From Bacillota bacterium (GTDB lineage: Bacteria > Bacillota > Clostridia > Lachnospirales > Lachnospiraceae): 34,128 bases of DNA. Positions 6,515 to 14,845 of this stretch are shown one piece after another. Position 1 is the first letter of the stretch. Every line of letters starts with the position of its first letter. The notes below the pieces were generated by a model. That model did not search any database, had not been told where the DNA came from, and saw nothing but the letters and a program-made list of their open reading frames with translations. The stretch is taken from positions 1 through 34,128 of the forward strand of contig JAEZUR010000099.1 in the NCBI GenBank assembly GCA_023420935.1, read 5' to 3'. The position numbers and the translations under genes were made by a program.

Positions 6515-8440
6515 ATGTATTTAAAACATATTACTTGTCACCAAAGAACACTCAATGATACAAGAAAAAATGCAACGTATAAGACTAAGAAAATAAATCA
6601 TAAAATTTATAAGAAAATAGATTGGAACAAATTGAAACTAGAAACGAAACTGGCCAAGGAAGGTAGATTGGTGAACACTCATTTGCCAGTGATTCGTAGA
6701 GAAAATTCTAAGATTCCAGTTTGGGATTTAAGAAGATATGCTTTTTTATTGAAGGATAAGCTTCCAGATACCGTTAATCCAAAACTTTGGGAACAGGGAA
6801 AACTGAATCTTAATACAGGATTGTTTCGTGTTACGGACAATATTTATCAAGTTCGTGGTTTTGATGCTGCCAATATGACATTTATAAAAGGAGATACTGG
6901 TTGGATTGTGATTGATGCTTTAACATGTAAAGAGACTGCGGAGGCAGCAATAAATCTAATCAATGAGCATTTGGGTCAGAGACCAATCAGCGCTGTCATT
7001 ATCACGCACTCACACGTTGATCATTATGGTGGAAGTTTAGGAGTAATCAATAATCTTGCTACTAAAGATACTAAATTCTTTGTACCAGAAAATTATAGCA
7101 GTGCCGTTATTGATGAAAATGTATATGCAGGAGTTGCGATGTTTCGACGTGCGAAATATCAGTATGGCATCGCTATGCAACGGGATGAGAAGGGGCAAGT
7201 AGACATTGGAATTGGCAAAGGATTATCTACGGGAACCATTACCTATTCTCAAAATGTAGTTGAAATAAAACAAGAGTATCAAGTTCTAATGGTTGATGGA
7301 GTAGCAATGGAATTCTTACTGGCGCTCAATACGGAAGCCCCAGCGGAAATGTTCATCTATATTCCCTGTGAACACTCCTTATGCATAGCAGAAGATTGTA
7401 ATGCCACCTTGCACAACCTATTAACGCTCCGAGGTGCTAAAGTGCGAGATGCTGTTGCATGGTCACAAAGTATACAAAAATCTATTGATTTATGGGGAAC
7501 TAAGATGACAACAGTATTTGGGGTGCATAATTGGCCCCGTTTTAGTAATCTGTTATGTTTAGAGTATCTTGAGAAACAAAGAGACTTCTATCAATATATT
7601 AACGATCAAACTCTAAGGTTAATGAACCAAGGTTATACCATAGAAGAGATAGGAAGAATGGTTAAAGTACCAAAAAGCATTGCTGGTGAATGGTACAATA
7701 GTGAATTCTATGGTACAGTTATTCATAACGTGAAAGCAGTTTACCAGAGATTTCTTGGTTGGTATAATTCAAACCCTGTGGACCTCAATAAGTTAATGCC
7801 AGAAGATTCTGCTAAGAAATATGTGGAATACATGGGTGGTGAAGATAGGGTTATTAAGAAGGCAATGAAAGCGTATAGAGAAGGTGAATATCAATGGGTT
7901 GCAGAGGTGATGAAGCAGGTGATTTATGCTAATTCCAATAATAGAAAGGCAAGACTTCTTTGTGCTGATGCGCTGGAACAATTAGGTTATATTGCAGAAT
8001 CTGGAGCATGGCGAAATGAATATTTAAAAGGAGCACAGGAGTTAAGGCATGGAATTATTCCTTCTTCTGGTTCTATTATATCGGAAAATGTTTTAAACAA
8101 CATACCACTAAAAAATGTCCTTAATTTATTAAGTATTCGGCTGAAAGGATATCAGGCAGGAAATGTGGACTTTAAAATAAATTTTATTATCCCGGATCGC
8201 CAAGAAGGTGCACTGATGGAGATAAACAGAGGAGTGTTAAGGTATTTAAGCGATAAACTATCAGAAGATGTAGCAGTGACGGTTACTATGTCAAAGAACG
8301 CCTTATACGAATTGGCTACCACCAATCAAATTCCAGATGACATATTCGTAGAGGGTGATATGAAAACATGGAAGTTATTTGTGTCTTTAATCGATACCAT
8401 TAATCCTGATTTTAGCATTATTACACCAGTTCCTAAATAG
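6515..8440 (+). CDS. Alkyl/aryl-sulfatase, SdsA1-type metallo-beta-lactamase fold
   Basis: 641 residues from ATG 6515 (GGAGG at 6503-6507); an upstream in-frame ATG at 6497 has no ribosome site. The zinc motif THSHVDH gives H165, H167, D169 and H170. Further family marks are GFDAANMTFIKGDTGWIVIDALT, the E-containing CIAEDCNATLHNLLTLRG and WGTKMTTVFGVHNWPRF. After the metallo-lactamase domain come an alpha-helical dimerisation domain and a C-terminal SCP2-like domain (about 525-641). The family hydrolyses primary alkyl sulfates such as dodecyl sulfate. Unlike Pseudomonas SdsA1 it lacks a signal peptide, so it is probably cytosolic. It ends at a strong terminator. Confidence 0.9.
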   Translation: MYLKHITCHQRTLNDTRKNATYKTKKINHKIYKKIDWNKLKLETKLAKEGRLVNTHLPVIRRENSKIPVWDLRRYAFLLKDKLPDTVNPKLWEQGKLNLNTGLFRVTDNIYQVRGFDAANMTFIKGDTGWIVIDALTCKETAEAAINLINEHLGQRPISAVIITHSHVDHYGGSLGVINNLATKDTKFFVPENYSSAVIDENVYAGVAMFRRAKYQYGIAMQRDEKGQVDIGIGKGLSTGTITYSQNVVEIKQEYQVLMVDGVAMEFLLALNTEAPAEMFIYIPCEHSLCIAEDCNATLHNLLTLRGAKVRDAVAWSQSIQKSIDLWGTKMTTVFGVHNWPRFSNLLCLEYLEKQRDFYQYINDQTLRLMNQGYTIEEIGRMVKVPKSIAGEWYNSEFYGTVIHNVKAVYQRFLGWYNSNPVDLNKLMPEDSAKKYVEYMGGEDRVIKKAMKAYREGEYQWVAEVMKQVIYANSNNRKARLLCADALEQLGYIAESGAWRNEYLKGAQELRHGIIPSSGSIISENVLNNIPLKNVLNLLSIRLKGYQAGNVDFKINFIIPDRQEGALMEINRGVLRYLSDKLSEDVAVTVTMSKNALYELATTNQIPDDIFVEGDMKTWKLFVSLIDTINPDFSIITPVPK

Positions 8441-8480
8441 TTACAACATTTCGTGAATATAACAATCGTTAATCAATATT

Positions 8481-8520
8481 GGGCTACAGAATAAAATTTT
8501 CTGTAGCCCCTTACTATTTT
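8481..8520 (+). terminator. Rho-independent terminator of the alkylsulfatase gene
   Basis: GGGCTACAGAA (8481-8491) pairs with TTCTGTAGCCC (8499-8509), followed by a T-rich tract broken by ACTA. Confidence 0.85.
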
Positions 8521-8521
8521 T

Positions 8522-8539
8522 ATCATAACGTGTTATGAT
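8522..8539 (+). promoter_or_regulatory. Palindromic operator candidate before the serine hydrolase gene
   Basis: ATCATAAC-GT-GTTATGAT has 8-bp arms. It ends in a possible -10 (TATGAT, 8534-8539) about 40 bases before the start codon. A regulator bound here would block the promoter. The regulator is not identified. Confidence 0.4.
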
Positions 8540-8580
8540 TTTAACAGAAAAATACGATAGAAAGTGTAGGTGAAATTACA

Positions 8581-9762
8581 GTGTTAGGAAATAAAGAAAT
8601 AGGAAATATAAAAAAAGTAATCAGTGATGGAATAAGGCAAAATTACATAGCTGGTTGTAATTTAATGATTATAAAAGAAGGCAAAGAAATCTTTTACCAT
8701 GAAGATGGAATGGCGAATAGAGAACAACAAATAACAATGAAACGAGACTCTATTTTTAGGCTGTATTCCATGTCAAAGCCAATTACAGCAACGGCAATTA
8801 TGATTCTGTTAGAACGAGGTCTTATTGATCTGTATGAACCGGTAAGTAAGTTTCTGGATGGTTTCAAAGATCAAATGGTGGAAGAAGGAAATACCATAGT
8901 AAAGGCAGAAAGGGAAGTAAACATTAAAGATTTACTTTCTATGACTTCTGGATTGTTATATGGTGGTACAAGCAGGGCTGGTAGGGAAACGGAAGCCTTA
9001 TTTCAAGAGATAGACAAAAGGTTGTTAGGGGATTCGCCAATGACTACCCTAGAGATTATGAATAAACTTGGAACTTGTCCACTTGCATTTCAACCGGGCA
9101 GTTCTTGGGACTATGGAACTAGTGCAGATGTACTTGGTGCCATTGTAGAAGTAGTTAGTGGAATGCGGTATGGAGAATTCTTAAAACAAGAGATTTTCAC
9201 ACCACTTGGTATGAAGGATACAGGTTTTTGGTTGCCAGAAGATAAAAGGGAACGACTAGCTAAAACCTATGCGGATGATGGAAAAGGAGATCTGTGCTTA
9301 TACACGGGTAATCATTTGGGAATCAATCATCAGATGGACAGGGATCCTGCATTTGAATCAGGCGGTGCTGGCCTGGTTTCCACCATTGACGATTATTCTA
9401 AGTTTACTAGGATGCTCTTAAATGGCGGAAGTTTAGACGGAGTGCAAATCCTAAAACCAAGAACGGTAGAATTTTTAACAACAGCAACATTAAACACAAA
9501 GCAACAGATTAACTTTACTAACTGGCTTACACTAAGAGGACATAGTTATGGAAATCTTATGCGTGTTATGACAGATTGTAGTCAGGCAGGAGACATGGGC
9601 AGCCTTGGCGAGTATGGATGGGATGGTTGGCTTGGACCATATTTTTGCAATTGTCCCAAAGAGAATCTAACGATATTATTTATGATTCAGAAAACGGATG
9701 CAGGAACAACTCCACTTACTAGAAAGTTAAGGAATATTATTCTTAGTGCGTGTTGTAACTAA
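8581..9762 (+). CDS. Serine hydrolase of the class C beta-lactamase / family VIII esterase type
   Basis: 393 residues from GTG 8581, with AGGTG eight bases upstream. The active-site SxxK motif is S63-M64-S65-K66 in RLYSMSKPITATA. The second motif tyrosine is Y178 in WDYGTSADVLGAIVE. A WDG tripeptide near the C-terminus (YGWDGWLG) fits the third motif. The RLYSMSKP form and GMKDTGFW are nearer to EstB-like esterases than to AmpC. No signal peptide is present, which argues against a periplasmic or secreted beta-lactamase. Probable role: cytosolic esterase or amidase. The substrate is unknown. Confidence 0.85.
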   Translation: MLGNKEIGNIKKVISDGIRQNYIAGCNLMIIKEGKEIFYHEDGMANREQQITMKRDSIFRLYSMSKPITATAIMILLERGLIDLYEPVSKFLDGFKDQMVEEGNTIVKAEREVNIKDLLSMTSGLLYGGTSRAGRETEALFQEIDKRLLGDSPMTTLEIMNKLGTCPLAFQPGSSWDYGTSADVLGAIVEVVSGMRYGEFLKQEIFTPLGMKDTGFWLPEDKRERLAKTYADDGKGDLCLYTGNHLGINHQMDRDPAFESGGAGLVSTIDDYSKFTRMLLNGGSLDGVQILKPRTVEFLTTATLNTKQQINFTNWLTLRGHSYGNLMRVMTDCSQAGDMGSLGEYGWDGWLGPYFCNCPKENLTILFMIQKTDAGTTPLTRKLRNIILSACCN

Positions 9763-9785
9763 GGATAGGATATGTTAAGAGAATA

Positions 9786-9835
9786 AAAAGAGATTTACTA
9801 CATTACTATAAAATAGCATGTAGTAAATCTCTTTT
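9786..9835. terminator. Bidirectional terminator between convergent genes
   Basis: An 18-bp perfect stem: AAAAGAGATTTACTACAT (9786-9803) with its complement at 9818-9835. A/T runs at both outer ends let it serve the hydrolase gene on the plus strand and the decarboxylase subunit gene on the minus strand. Confidence 0.85.
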
Positions 9836-9877
9836 ATGATTTTATGATAAGTGAAGTCATTTATCGTTTCATCTTAT

Positions 9878-11014
9878 TTAGCCAAATAGTGATAACAGAA
9901 CACCAGCTGCAACGGCAGAACCAATAACACCAGCTACATTTGGACCCATTGCATGCATCAGTAAATAGTTACTTGGGTTAGCTTTTTGACCCTCTACCTG
10001 TGATACTCTGGCAGCCATAGGTACGGCAGATACACCTGCAGAACCGATTAAAGGATTAATTTTACCTTTGGTTATCGAACACATAAACTTTCCGATAAGT
10101 AATCCACCGATTGTACTGAACATAAAAGCCATCAGTCCAAGAACAATGATACCAAGTGTTTGTGGTTTTAAGAATTCACTACCTACAGCAGTAGCACCAA
10201 CTGTAACACCAAGGAAAATGGTTACAATGTTAATTAACGCATTCTGTGCTGTATCTGTAATTCTCTCTACAACACCAGATTCTTTAAATAGATTTCCAAG
10301 CATAAGCATTCCGATTAATGGGGCTACTGATGGTAATAATAAGATACAGAAAACGGATACCGCAATTGGAAAACAAATCTTTTCTAACTTTGATACTTTA
10401 CGTAATTGTTCCATTTGAATGGTACGTTCTTTTTCCGTTGTGATTAATTTCATAAGCGGAGGTTGAATTAATGGAATCAATGCCATATAGGAATAAGCAG
10501 CAATGGCGATGGATGCCAATAAATGAGGAGCCAGTCTAGTTGTTAAGTAAATAGCTGTCGGTCCATCGGCACCACCGATAATTCCGATTGAGGCTGCTTC
10601 TGATGGTGCAAATCCCATTAAGGAAGCAACAATGAAAGCAATGACGATACCAAATTGTGAACCAGCACCAATTAATAAACTACTAGGACGAGCGATTAAT
10701 GGACCAAAATCAGTCATAGCTCCAATTCCTAAGAAGATCAAGGATGGGTAAATACCTTTTTTAACACCTAAGTATAAATAATACAATAAACCACCAGCTT
10801 CTGTAGAACTAGCTGGTTCATTCATAAGTCCTGTTAATGGCAGATTGGCAAGAAGCATACCAAATGCAATTGGTAGTAATAAAAGTGGTTCAAACTTTTT
10901 AGCAATCGCTAAATAAATAAGTACACAAGCAATTAAAATCATAAGGATAGATTGCCATGTTAATGCAACGAAGCCAGAATCTTCCCATAGTTTAACTAAA
11001 GAATCAATAAACAA
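9878..11014 (-). CDS. Sodium-ion-pumping decarboxylase, beta subunit (OadB/GcdB/MmdB family)
   Basis: 378 residues with about ten membrane spans. The start is TTG at 11014, eight bases after AGGAGG. Family marks include FLGIGAMTDFGPLIARP, the conserved IGIIGGADGPTAIYL segment, the SYMALIPLIQPPLMKL segment, and NPLIGSAGVSAVPMAARVSQ. This subunit couples decarboxylation of carboxybiotin to Na+ export. A gamma-like small subunit lies 57 bases upstream. No carboxyltransferase or biotin-carrier gene is in the window, so whether the complex acts on oxaloacetate, methylmalonyl-CoA or glutaconyl-CoA cannot be decided. Confidence 0.93.
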   Translation of the reverse strand: MFIDSLVKLWEDSGFVALTWQSILMILIACVLIYLAIAKKFEPLLLLPIAFGMLLANLPLTGLMNEPASSTEAGGLLYYLYLGVKKGIYPSLIFLGIGAMTDFGPLIARPSSLLIGAGSQFGIVIAFIVASLMGFAPSEAASIGIIGGADGPTAIYLTTRLAPHLLASIAIAAYSYMALIPLIQPPLMKLITTEKERTIQMEQLRKVSKLEKICFPIAVSVFCILLLPSVAPLIGMLMLGNLFKESGVVERITDTAQNALINIVTIFLGVTVGATAVGSEFLKPQTLGIIVLGLMAFMFSTIGGLLIGKFMCSITKGKINPLIGSAGVSAVPMAARVSQVEGQKANPSNYLLMHAMGPNVAGVIGSAVAAGVLLSLFG

Positions 11015-11071
11015 AATTAAATCCTCCTCTTTCCCATTTGTTTTACTTTTCTAAAATATTTTATTTATACT

Positions 11072-11212
11072 TTAGATAGTCTTTTCACGTTTATTTTCAA
11101 TAACTTTAATAACTGAGGAGAACACACGAATAATCCCCCAAAGTATTCCAAGTACTGAAAATACAATGGCCATACAGAATAATGCTATAAGAATACTTTC
11201 TGCTAAAGTCAT
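11072..11212 (-). CDS. Small membrane protein, OadG-like gamma subunit of the Na+ pump
   Basis: 46 residues read on the minus strand from ATG 11212, with AGAGGTG upstream: MTLAESILIALFCMAIVFSV, then LGILWGIIRVFSSVIKVIEN and a basic tail KREKTI. One N-terminal membrane span (about 5-28) followed by a short charged tail is the OadG/MmdG plan, shortened at the C-terminus. Such subunits hold the Na+-pump complex together. The place directly upstream of the beta subunit supports the call. It is short enough to be missed by standard gene finding. Confidence 0.8.
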   Translation of the reverse strand: MTLAESILIALFCMAIVFSVLGILWGIIRVFSSVIKVIENKREKTI

Positions 11213-11257
11213 TTATTTCACCTCTTTTCTTACTTTGTAATCTATAGAGATAAGCAT

Positions 11258-11294
11258 AAAAAAGGTGGGGAACTCTAAAAAGCAGCTCTCCACC
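11258..11294 (-). terminator. Leader terminator (attenuator) before the Na+-pump genes
   Basis: On the minus strand GGTGGAGA pairs with TCCCCACC (one G-T pair; + positions 11287-11294 and 11264-11271), followed by six T (11263-11258). It lies after the promoter and about 45 bases before the first gene, so transcripts must read through it for expression. Confidence 0.75.
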
Positions 11295-11355
11295 CTATAA
11301 GCTCAAACTTGAAACAGCTTTATAACTGCCAACCGGATTATAAATATTCATTATT
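11295..11355 (-). promoter_or_regulatory. Structured 5' leader of the Na+-pump operon, candidate riboswitch
   Basis: About 60 bases of leader lie between the predicted start site and the attenuator stem. TATAAAGCT and AGCTTATA (+ 11316-11324 and 11296-11303) can pair with one bulge. The segment before it, TATAATCCGGTTGGCAG, is unassigned. I do not match it to a known class; a ligand-controlled attenuator is inferred from layout alone. Confidence 0.45.
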
Positions 11356-11361
11356 ATCCAT

Positions 11362-11390
11362 ATAATAACATAAAATAACTAATCTGTCAA
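11362..11390 (-). promoter_or_regulatory. Promoter of the Na+-pump operon
   Basis: On the minus strand TTGACA (+ 11385-11390), a 17-base spacer and TATTAT (+ 11362-11367). This is near-consensus for the housekeeping sigma factor. Confidence 0.75.
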
Positions 11391-11465
11391 TAAAACTAAG
11401 AATTCATCACAACATGACAATTAGTGAATCTAATAGGGTTGACAAATTAGAAGAGCGGAGTTATA

Positions 11466-12107
11466 ATGAGTAATAACTCAGTGAGTAGGTGGTCATTAAT
11501 GAAACAGAATAAACGTCAATTACAAAAAGAAAATACTAGAAATCTTATATTAAAAACAGCATATCAGGTATATTCAGATTTAGGCTTTGGGGCAACTACT
11601 AATATGATAGCGAAAGAAGCTAAGATATCACATGGTAGTGTTTTCCTACATTTTCCAACAGTAGAAGATCTTCAAGTTTGTCTTCTAGAGCAATTTGGAA
11701 GTGAAATTAGCAATCAATTACATGAACTGTCTGAGCAAAACAATACACTGGAACAAATTCTATATGCGCACCTTGATACTCTTATCAAGCACGAGAAATT
11801 TTATGGAAGATTGATATCAGACAGTAGTCGATTACCTTTGCAAAGTCAATATGTTTATATCTCAATTCAATCGGCAGTATCGATTCATCTCAATCAAGTG
11901 ATTGAAAAGAAGCAGAAAGAAGGATTGATTAAAACGTTACCGATGCATTTTATTTTTAACTCATGGATAGGGTTAATTCATTATTATTTAATGAATCAAA
12001 GGCTCTTTGCTCCAGAAGGAAGCGTGCTTAGTCGGTATAAGGAAGAACTAGTTCATAATTTTGTAAAACTATTGTCAACGAAGGGAGTAGAAAATGAAAG
12101 CATATGA
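11466..12107 (+). CDS. TetR-family transcriptional regulator
   Basis: 213 residues. GGAG lies five bases before the ATG. The helix-turn-helix is about 22-65 (RNLILKTAYQVYSDLGF, then TTNMIAKEAKISHGSVFLHF). The remaining helices form the ligand and dimer domain, with no recognised ligand motif. Just upstream, ATTAG and CTAAT (11420-11424, 11430-11434) form a short inverted repeat that might be its operator; this is weak. The VOC gene overlaps its end by 14 bases and a zinc-ribbon gene follows, so it probably controls this three-gene operon. Confidence 0.9.
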   Translation: MSNNSVSRWSLMKQNKRQLQKENTRNLILKTAYQVYSDLGFGATTNMIAKEAKISHGSVFLHFPTVEDLQVCLLEQFGSEISNQLHELSEQNNTLEQILYAHLDTLIKHEKFYGRLISDSSRLPLQSQYVYISIQSAVSIHLNQVIEKKQKEGLIKTLPMHFIFNSWIGLIHYYLMNQRLFAPEGSVLSRYKEELVHNFVKLLSTKGVENESI

Positions 12108-12444
12108 TAATTACTTTTTACCAGTCAATGATTTGTCAAAGGCAAAGGAATACTATGAAACAACACTGGGGCTTAGCGTAAAATTCGATTTTTCGGATAA
12201 GGGGATGATAGCTTTTTGTATTGGAGAAGAAGAGCCTGCAATTATTTTAAAAGATGTAAATCGCTTTCCTGATGCAAAATCAGCTATTTGGTTAGTGGTA
12301 GAGGATGTTGAAACAGAATATAAACGATTAATGGAGAAGGGTGTCACATTTTTATCCACTCCATATAAGATTGGAACTGGAAATGCAGTAGAATTTGAAG
12401 ATGTATTTGGCAATCGTTTTGGAATTGCTGATTATGTAAGATAA
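12094..12444 (+). CDS. VOC (glyoxalase/bleomycin-resistance) superfamily protein
   Basis: 116 residues, one VOC domain made of two beta-alpha-beta-beta-beta units: DNYFLPVNDLSKAKEYYETT opens the first and AIWLVVEDVETEYKRLMEKG the second. The C-terminal DVFGNRFGIADY is the usual last strand. GGGAG precedes the ATG. Members bind metals and act as dioxygenases, isomerases or drug-binding proteins. With the TetR gene overlapping by 14 bases, a role in resistance or detoxification is plausible. The substrate is not inferable. Confidence 0.85.
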   Translation: MKAYDNYFLPVNDLSKAKEYYETTLGLSVKFDFSDKGMIAFCIGEEEPAIILKDVNRFPDAKSAIWLVVEDVETEYKRLMEKGVTFLSTPYKIGTGNAVEFEDVFGNRFGIADYVR

Positions 12445-12461
12445 GAAAGGAGCTACATGTA

Positions 12462-12719
12462 ATGAAACTATGTATATCTTGTGGTATGCCTATGACTAAA
12501 AAAGGGGACTATCCTTTGGAGGATGAATCAAAGGACTATTGTAAACATTGTGCTCGTGAGGATGGAACGATGCAATCGTTTGAAGAGAAAAAGGAAAGTA
12601 TGTCAGCATTTATTATGAAAACGCAAGGATTTGATGTAACTGTTGCCAAGACAGCAGCGGAGAAACTAATGAGTAAGTTACCAGCTTGGGAAGCTTATTT
12701 TGATCATTCACAACCGTAA
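12462..12719 (+). CDS. Small zinc-ribbon protein
   Basis: 85 residues. Two CxxC pairs (C4/C7 in LCISCGMPM and the pair in DYCKHCARED) make a zinc ribbon, followed by a helical tail rich in Lys, Ala and Glu. The layout matches the putative zinc ribbon family (Zn_ribbon_2) often found beside AraC or VOC genes in Firmicutes. A ribosome site (AAGGAG) precedes the ATG, and it lies 17 bases after the VOC gene, in the same operon. Biochemical role unknown. Confidence 0.85.
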   Translation: MKLCISCGMPMTKKGDYPLEDESKDYCKHCAREDGTMQSFEEKKESMSAFIMKTQGFDVTVAKTAAEKLMSKLPAWEAYFDHSQP

Positions 12720-12757
12720 TAAAATAGAATGATATGTTGAAATATGCAAACCTTTAT

Positions 12758-12792
12758 AAGTTATTAGCATAAATTGTAGTATAGAATAACTT
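12758..12792 (+). promoter_or_regulatory. Inverted repeat in the oxidase promoter region
   Basis: AAGTTATT (12758-12765) and AATAACTT (12785-12792) flank the 19 bases before the oxidase ribosome site. CATAAATTG inside it resembles, with one mismatch, the CATANNNTA -10 of sporulation sigma-K, with ACC about 15 bases upstream. The sigma reading is weak. Confidence 0.35.
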
Positions 12793-12809
12793 AGGGAGGT
12801 TATGGACGC

Positions 12810-14726
12810 ATGAAATCTTTCATAACAGATATATTCCATTCTCATATAGGTACTATAATAAGCAAAATATTTCAATTTAAGAAAAGAAAAAAGTTGCAAA
12901 AAGAGCAACTAATAGAGCAAGATCCGTCAGTAATACCAAAATTTATGAATGAGTTACCAAAACCTGCTATTTACAAGCCTACTATCTTGAAAAAAAATTC
13001 AAAAACTAAAAACCAATGTAATATAGATAAAAATAAACATGAGGAAAGTCATTTTTATAAAATTGATATAAGTGAATTTAAGCAGCAAATTCTTCCAAAA
13101 GGCTTTCCTAAAACAACAGTGTGGGGATATGGTGGACTTGTGAAGGACTCAACTACAGGTCAAATAAAGTATCAAAGGAGTGCACCAGGTGCCACATTTG
13201 AAGCAGTTAAGGGTATTCCGGTTCAGGTAAAATGGGTCAATAAGTTAAATGGGAAACATCTATTTGCAGTTGATCCTACGTTACATTGGGCAAATCCGAA
13301 TAACATGTCGATGGATCCGCCAAGACCATGGCCTGATTTCCCACCAGGATTCTGCAAGGCACAATGGCCTGTTCCTACCGTAACACACTTACATGGAGGC
13401 GAGGTACCTTCTAAATATGATGGTCATCCAGACGCATGGTTTACCTATGATGGAAAGAAAGGATCTGCATACAGTACTTCACTGTATTCTTATCCGAATC
13501 AGCAGGATTCTGCAACCCTTTGGTATCATGATCATGCACTTGGCATTACTAGGCTTAATGTTTATGCAGGATTAGCAGGATTTTATCTACTTCGCGATAA
13601 TAAGAAATGTAAACATCTATGCTTACCAGAAGGTAACTATGAGATACCTATCGTAATACAAGACAGATCATTTTATACAGATGGATCCTTGTCTTTTTAT
13701 AACCAAGGTATAAATCCTGATATTCATCCATATTGGGTGCCTGAATTTGTAGGTAATACGATTATGGTGAACGGAAAGGTATGGCCTAATTTATCTGTTG
13801 AAAGGCGACAATATCGGTTTAGACTATTGAATGGATCGAATGCAAGATTCTATAATCTATATTTTTCTAACGGAATGAGATTTACACAGATTGGAACTGA
13901 CGGGGGCTTTTTATCTGAACCAGTTAATCTAGATTCCCTACTAATTGCTCCAGGCGAGCGCGCTGATATTTTAGTGGACTTTTCAGACATTACTCCTGGT
14001 ACAAAAATTATTTTACACAATAATGCTAATACCCCGTTTCCTGATGGTGAATCACCAGATGCAAATACGGTTGGACAAATTATGCAGTTTACAGTTCCAC
14101 TAGACTCAGCTCCACCAATCAAACCTCCGAAATTACCTTGTAGGCTTAATAATATTCCGGCTTTAATACCTAATTCACCTTCTAGAACGTTGACTCTGAA
14201 TGAAGTAATGGGACCAAATGGCCCTGAGATGATTTTATTAGATGGTCAAAAATGGGAAGCTCCAATTTCTGAATTCCCACGCGTTGGATCAACGGAAGAG
14301 TGGGTTATTGTTAATCTTACAATGGATACACATCCAATACATTTGCACTTGATACAGTTTCAGATTGTGAATCGCCAAGAGTTCCGAAAGGATGAATATC
14401 AAATGCAATGGGAAGAACTTAATGGAATGCCACCCCTTGAACAGCCAACTAAGGTACTACCAGTTGATTGCTATTTGATTGGGGATCCTATTGATCCAGA
14501 CGAAAATGAAATGGGTTGGAAAGATACAGTAAGAATGAATCCAAATCAAGTAACCCGTATTCGCGTTCGATTTGCACCTCAAAATATTCCTGTACCAGTC
14601 GCAAAACCAGGAAGAAATCTATACCCATTTAATCCAACATGCGGCCCAGGTTATGTTTGGCATTGTCATATTCTAGATCATGAAGATAATGAAATGATGA
14701 GACCATATAAAGTAAGAATGAAGTAA
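12810..14726 (+). CDS. Multicopper oxidase, CotA-like laccase/bilirubin oxidase
   Basis: 638 residues, three cupredoxin domains. All copper ligands are present: H193 and H195 (THLHGG), H240 and H242 (WYHDHALG), H508, H511 and H513 (HPIHLHL), and H618, C619, H620, H624 with axial M629 (WHCHILDHEDNEMM). GGGAGGT precedes the ATG. The arrangement and GYVWHCHILDHED match Bacillus CotA, a spore-coat laccase that oxidises phenols and bilirubin with O2. There is no Sec or Tat signal; instead an unusual basic, Lys-rich N-terminal extension of about 100 residues precedes the first domain. A spore-coat site is plausible. Use of O2 in an anaerobe is notable. Confidence 0.93.
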   Translation: MKSFITDIFHSHIGTIISKIFQFKKRKKLQKEQLIEQDPSVIPKFMNELPKPAIYKPTILKKNSKTKNQCNIDKNKHEESHFYKIDISEFKQQILPKGFPKTTVWGYGGLVKDSTTGQIKYQRSAPGATFEAVKGIPVQVKWVNKLNGKHLFAVDPTLHWANPNNMSMDPPRPWPDFPPGFCKAQWPVPTVTHLHGGEVPSKYDGHPDAWFTYDGKKGSAYSTSLYSYPNQQDSATLWYHDHALGITRLNVYAGLAGFYLLRDNKKCKHLCLPEGNYEIPIVIQDRSFYTDGSLSFYNQGINPDIHPYWVPEFVGNTIMVNGKVWPNLSVERRQYRFRLLNGSNARFYNLYFSNGMRFTQIGTDGGFLSEPVNLDSLLIAPGERADILVDFSDITPGTKIILHNNANTPFPDGESPDANTVGQIMQFTVPLDSAPPIKPPKLPCRLNNIPALIPNSPSRTLTLNEVMGPNGPEMILLDGQKWEAPISEFPRVGSTEEWVIVNLTMDTHPIHLHLIQFQIVNRQEFRKDEYQMQWEELNGMPPLEQPTKVLPVDCYLIGDPIDPDENEMGWKDTVRMNPNQVTRIRVRFAPQNIPVPVAKPGRNLYPFNPTCGPGYVWHCHILDHEDNEMMRPYKVRMK

Positions 14727-14744
14727 TAAAAATGATTTGCATAA

Positions 14745-14771
14745 AAGAGATAGCGTAGAAGAGATAGCGTA
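14745..14771 (+). repeat. 14-bp tandem duplication
   Basis: AAGAGATAGCGTA is repeated with 14-base periodicity (14745-14757 and 14759-14771) between the oxidase stop codon and its terminator. It looks like a replication-slippage duplication. No function is apparent. Confidence 0.7.
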
Positions 14772-14776
14772 AAAGC

Positions 14777-14842
14777 GGCTGTAACAAAATAGCAAGCATA
14801 CCTAATTGGATCATATGAAAGCTATTTTGTTACAGCCTTTTT
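14777..14842 (+). terminator. Rho-independent terminator of the oxidase gene
   Basis: GGCTGTAACAAAATAGC (14777-14793) pairs perfectly over 17 bp with 14821-14837, followed by TTTTT. The loop is 27 bases. A TTTT on the other strand may let it also end the convergent permease operon. Confidence 0.85.
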
Positions 14843-14845
14843 ATG

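Noticed and set aside
8581..9762. Reading the serine hydrolase as an antibiotic beta-lactamase linked to the BlaI/M56 pair
   Set aside because: No signal peptide, motifs closer to family VIII esterases, separate promoter region and terminator, and no BlaI-like operator upstream.
10068..10418. Open frame on the plus strand inside the Na+-pump beta subunit gene
   Set aside because: It is the antisense shadow of a well-conserved membrane protein gene, with no ribosome site or family features.
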